This document shows positions 63,642 through 64,000 of a stretch of DNA of 64,000 nucleotides, piece by piece (the stretch's first letter is position 1; every line of letters starts with the position of its first letter). A program made the translations under genes and the position numbers. The stretch comes from Alistipes dispar. GTDB taxonomy: Bacteria; Bacteroidota; Bacteroidia; Bacteroidales; Rikenellaceae. The stretch covers positions 2,592,001-2,656,000 of the forward strand of contig NZ_AP019736.1 in assembly GCF_006542685.1 (NCBI RefSeq). Direction: 5' to 3'. The notes beneath the pieces were generated by a model. It was not told the origin of the DNA. It saw only the letters and a list, made by a program, of their open reading frames with translations, and ran no database searches.

Positions 63642-64000
63642 ACGACCTTCCTGAACCGTTTTCCGAGCAATTTGCGCAGTGCCTTCGGATCGTCGCCCGC
63701 TGCGAGGAGCGTGTAGCCGCGCAACGGGAATACGGCGTCGAGCCGTTCGGCGAGGTAGCGGATCTCGGCTTCGTCTGCCGCCGCGATGACTTCGGCCGCC
63801 CGGAGTCGTCCGTCGTCGTACACCTTTATATAAAGCAGTCCCGCCCGCCGGCAGAGCCATACGGTGTTTCCATCCGCCGCGGGACGGTGCAGCAGCGGGG
63901 TGGTGAAACGCAATGGCCGTCCGCCAGCCGCCTCGGCTGCCTGCCGCAGCGCTTCGCCCGGCAGGGCCATGACGGCCACGATCTCCTCCTCCGCATCGCT
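63632..64000 (-). CDS. DUF3822-family protein (5' partial)
   Basis: The frame is open from the window edge at 64000 to TAA at 63634-63632; 122 residues of the C-terminal part are visible. GNTVWLCRRAGLLYIKVYDD and GYTLLAAGDDPKALRKLLGK resemble DUF3822 proteins, which have an actin-like ATPase fold and lie next to rsmD in Bacteroidetes. Its role is unknown. The visible ATG at 63979 is probably internal since the frame continues upstream. Confidence 0.75.
   Translation of the reverse strand, partial: SDAEEEIVAVMALPGEALRQAAEAAGGRPLRFTTPLLHRPAADGNTVWLCRRAGLLYIKVYDDGRLRAAEVIAAADEAEIRYLAERLDAVFPLRGYTLLAAGDDPKALRKLLGKRFRKVVCE

Noticed and set aside
1..64000. CRISPR arrays, rRNA genes, insertion sequences
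   Set aside because: No regularly spaced repeats, rRNA-like conserved stretches or transposase genes were seen on either strand.

Overview
The window looks like a GC-rich chromosome segment from a gut Bacteroidales, most like Alistipes/Rikenellaceae. This is inferred from three SusC/SusD pairs, two FimA/Mfa-type fimbrial clusters, an ECF-sigma/FecR pair, many LxxC lipoproteins, and promoters of the Bacteroidetes form TTTG-N19-TAnnTTTG. No phage, transposase, integrase, rRNA or CRISPR is visible.

Layout. (1) 1-7315 (+): the end of a fimbrial/surface-lipoprotein operon: an Mfa1-like subunit cut by the window edge, fimbrillin-type lipoproteins, and a fimbrillin fused to a FISUMP domain. It meets a bidirectional terminator. 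(2) 7491-15168 (-): SusC, SusD, a zinc metallopeptidase lipoprotein and a DUF4302 lipoprotein, with a clear promoter. (3) 15.58-15.78 kb: tRNA-Asp(GTC) in a ~200-bp repeat whose second copy lies at 62.9-63.1 kb. (4) 16227-17246 (+): a Gfo/Idh/MocA oxidoreductase with terminator. (5) 17783-26829 (+): a complete fimbrial operon (DUF3575, DUF5119, two fimbrillins, a FimB/Mfa2-like protein, DUF4906). A 13-bp inverted repeat lies upstream of it. (6) 41751-27261 (-): a glycan-utilisation locus: ECF sigma, FecR anti-sigma, STN-type SusC, SusD, EEP hydrolase, a GH89-GH3 fusion enzyme and a GH123-like DUF4091 protein. A beta-helix lipoprotein (43687-41906) shares an apparent ECF promoter motif with it. 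(7) 44.1-44.4 kb (+): decayed remains of a GH109-type gene. (8) 45061-62558 (+): a second type of Sus locus: SusC, SusD, DUF4984-like, DUF5003-like, two leucine-rich-repeat lipoproteins, a subtilisin-like lipoprotein protease, DUF1573, a lipocalin-like lipoprotein and a large lipoprotein. It has no glycosidases and probably handles proteins or peptides. (9) 64000-62975 (-): DUF3822, rsmD and the second tRNA-Asp, which are housekeeping genes.

The most striking pattern is a long poly-G tract at the N-terminal end of every SusC gene in the window (G9, G9, G11) and of the last lipoprotein of locus 8 (G8). Two of the three SusC genes and the lipoprotein are out of frame by exactly one base at that tract and otherwise look intact. 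The remaining SusC carries its G9 inside the signal peptide and is in frame. This fits slipped-strand phase variation of outer-membrane importers, unless the runs are homopolymer sequencing errors. Two more G runs (G10 upstream of the third SusC, G9 in a terminator loop) lie in non-coding DNA of the same locus.

Together the genes describe a cell surface specialised for adhesion and for switching nutrient uptake on and off. Functions of DUF families and most fimbrillins come from recalled family resemblance, not from a search.
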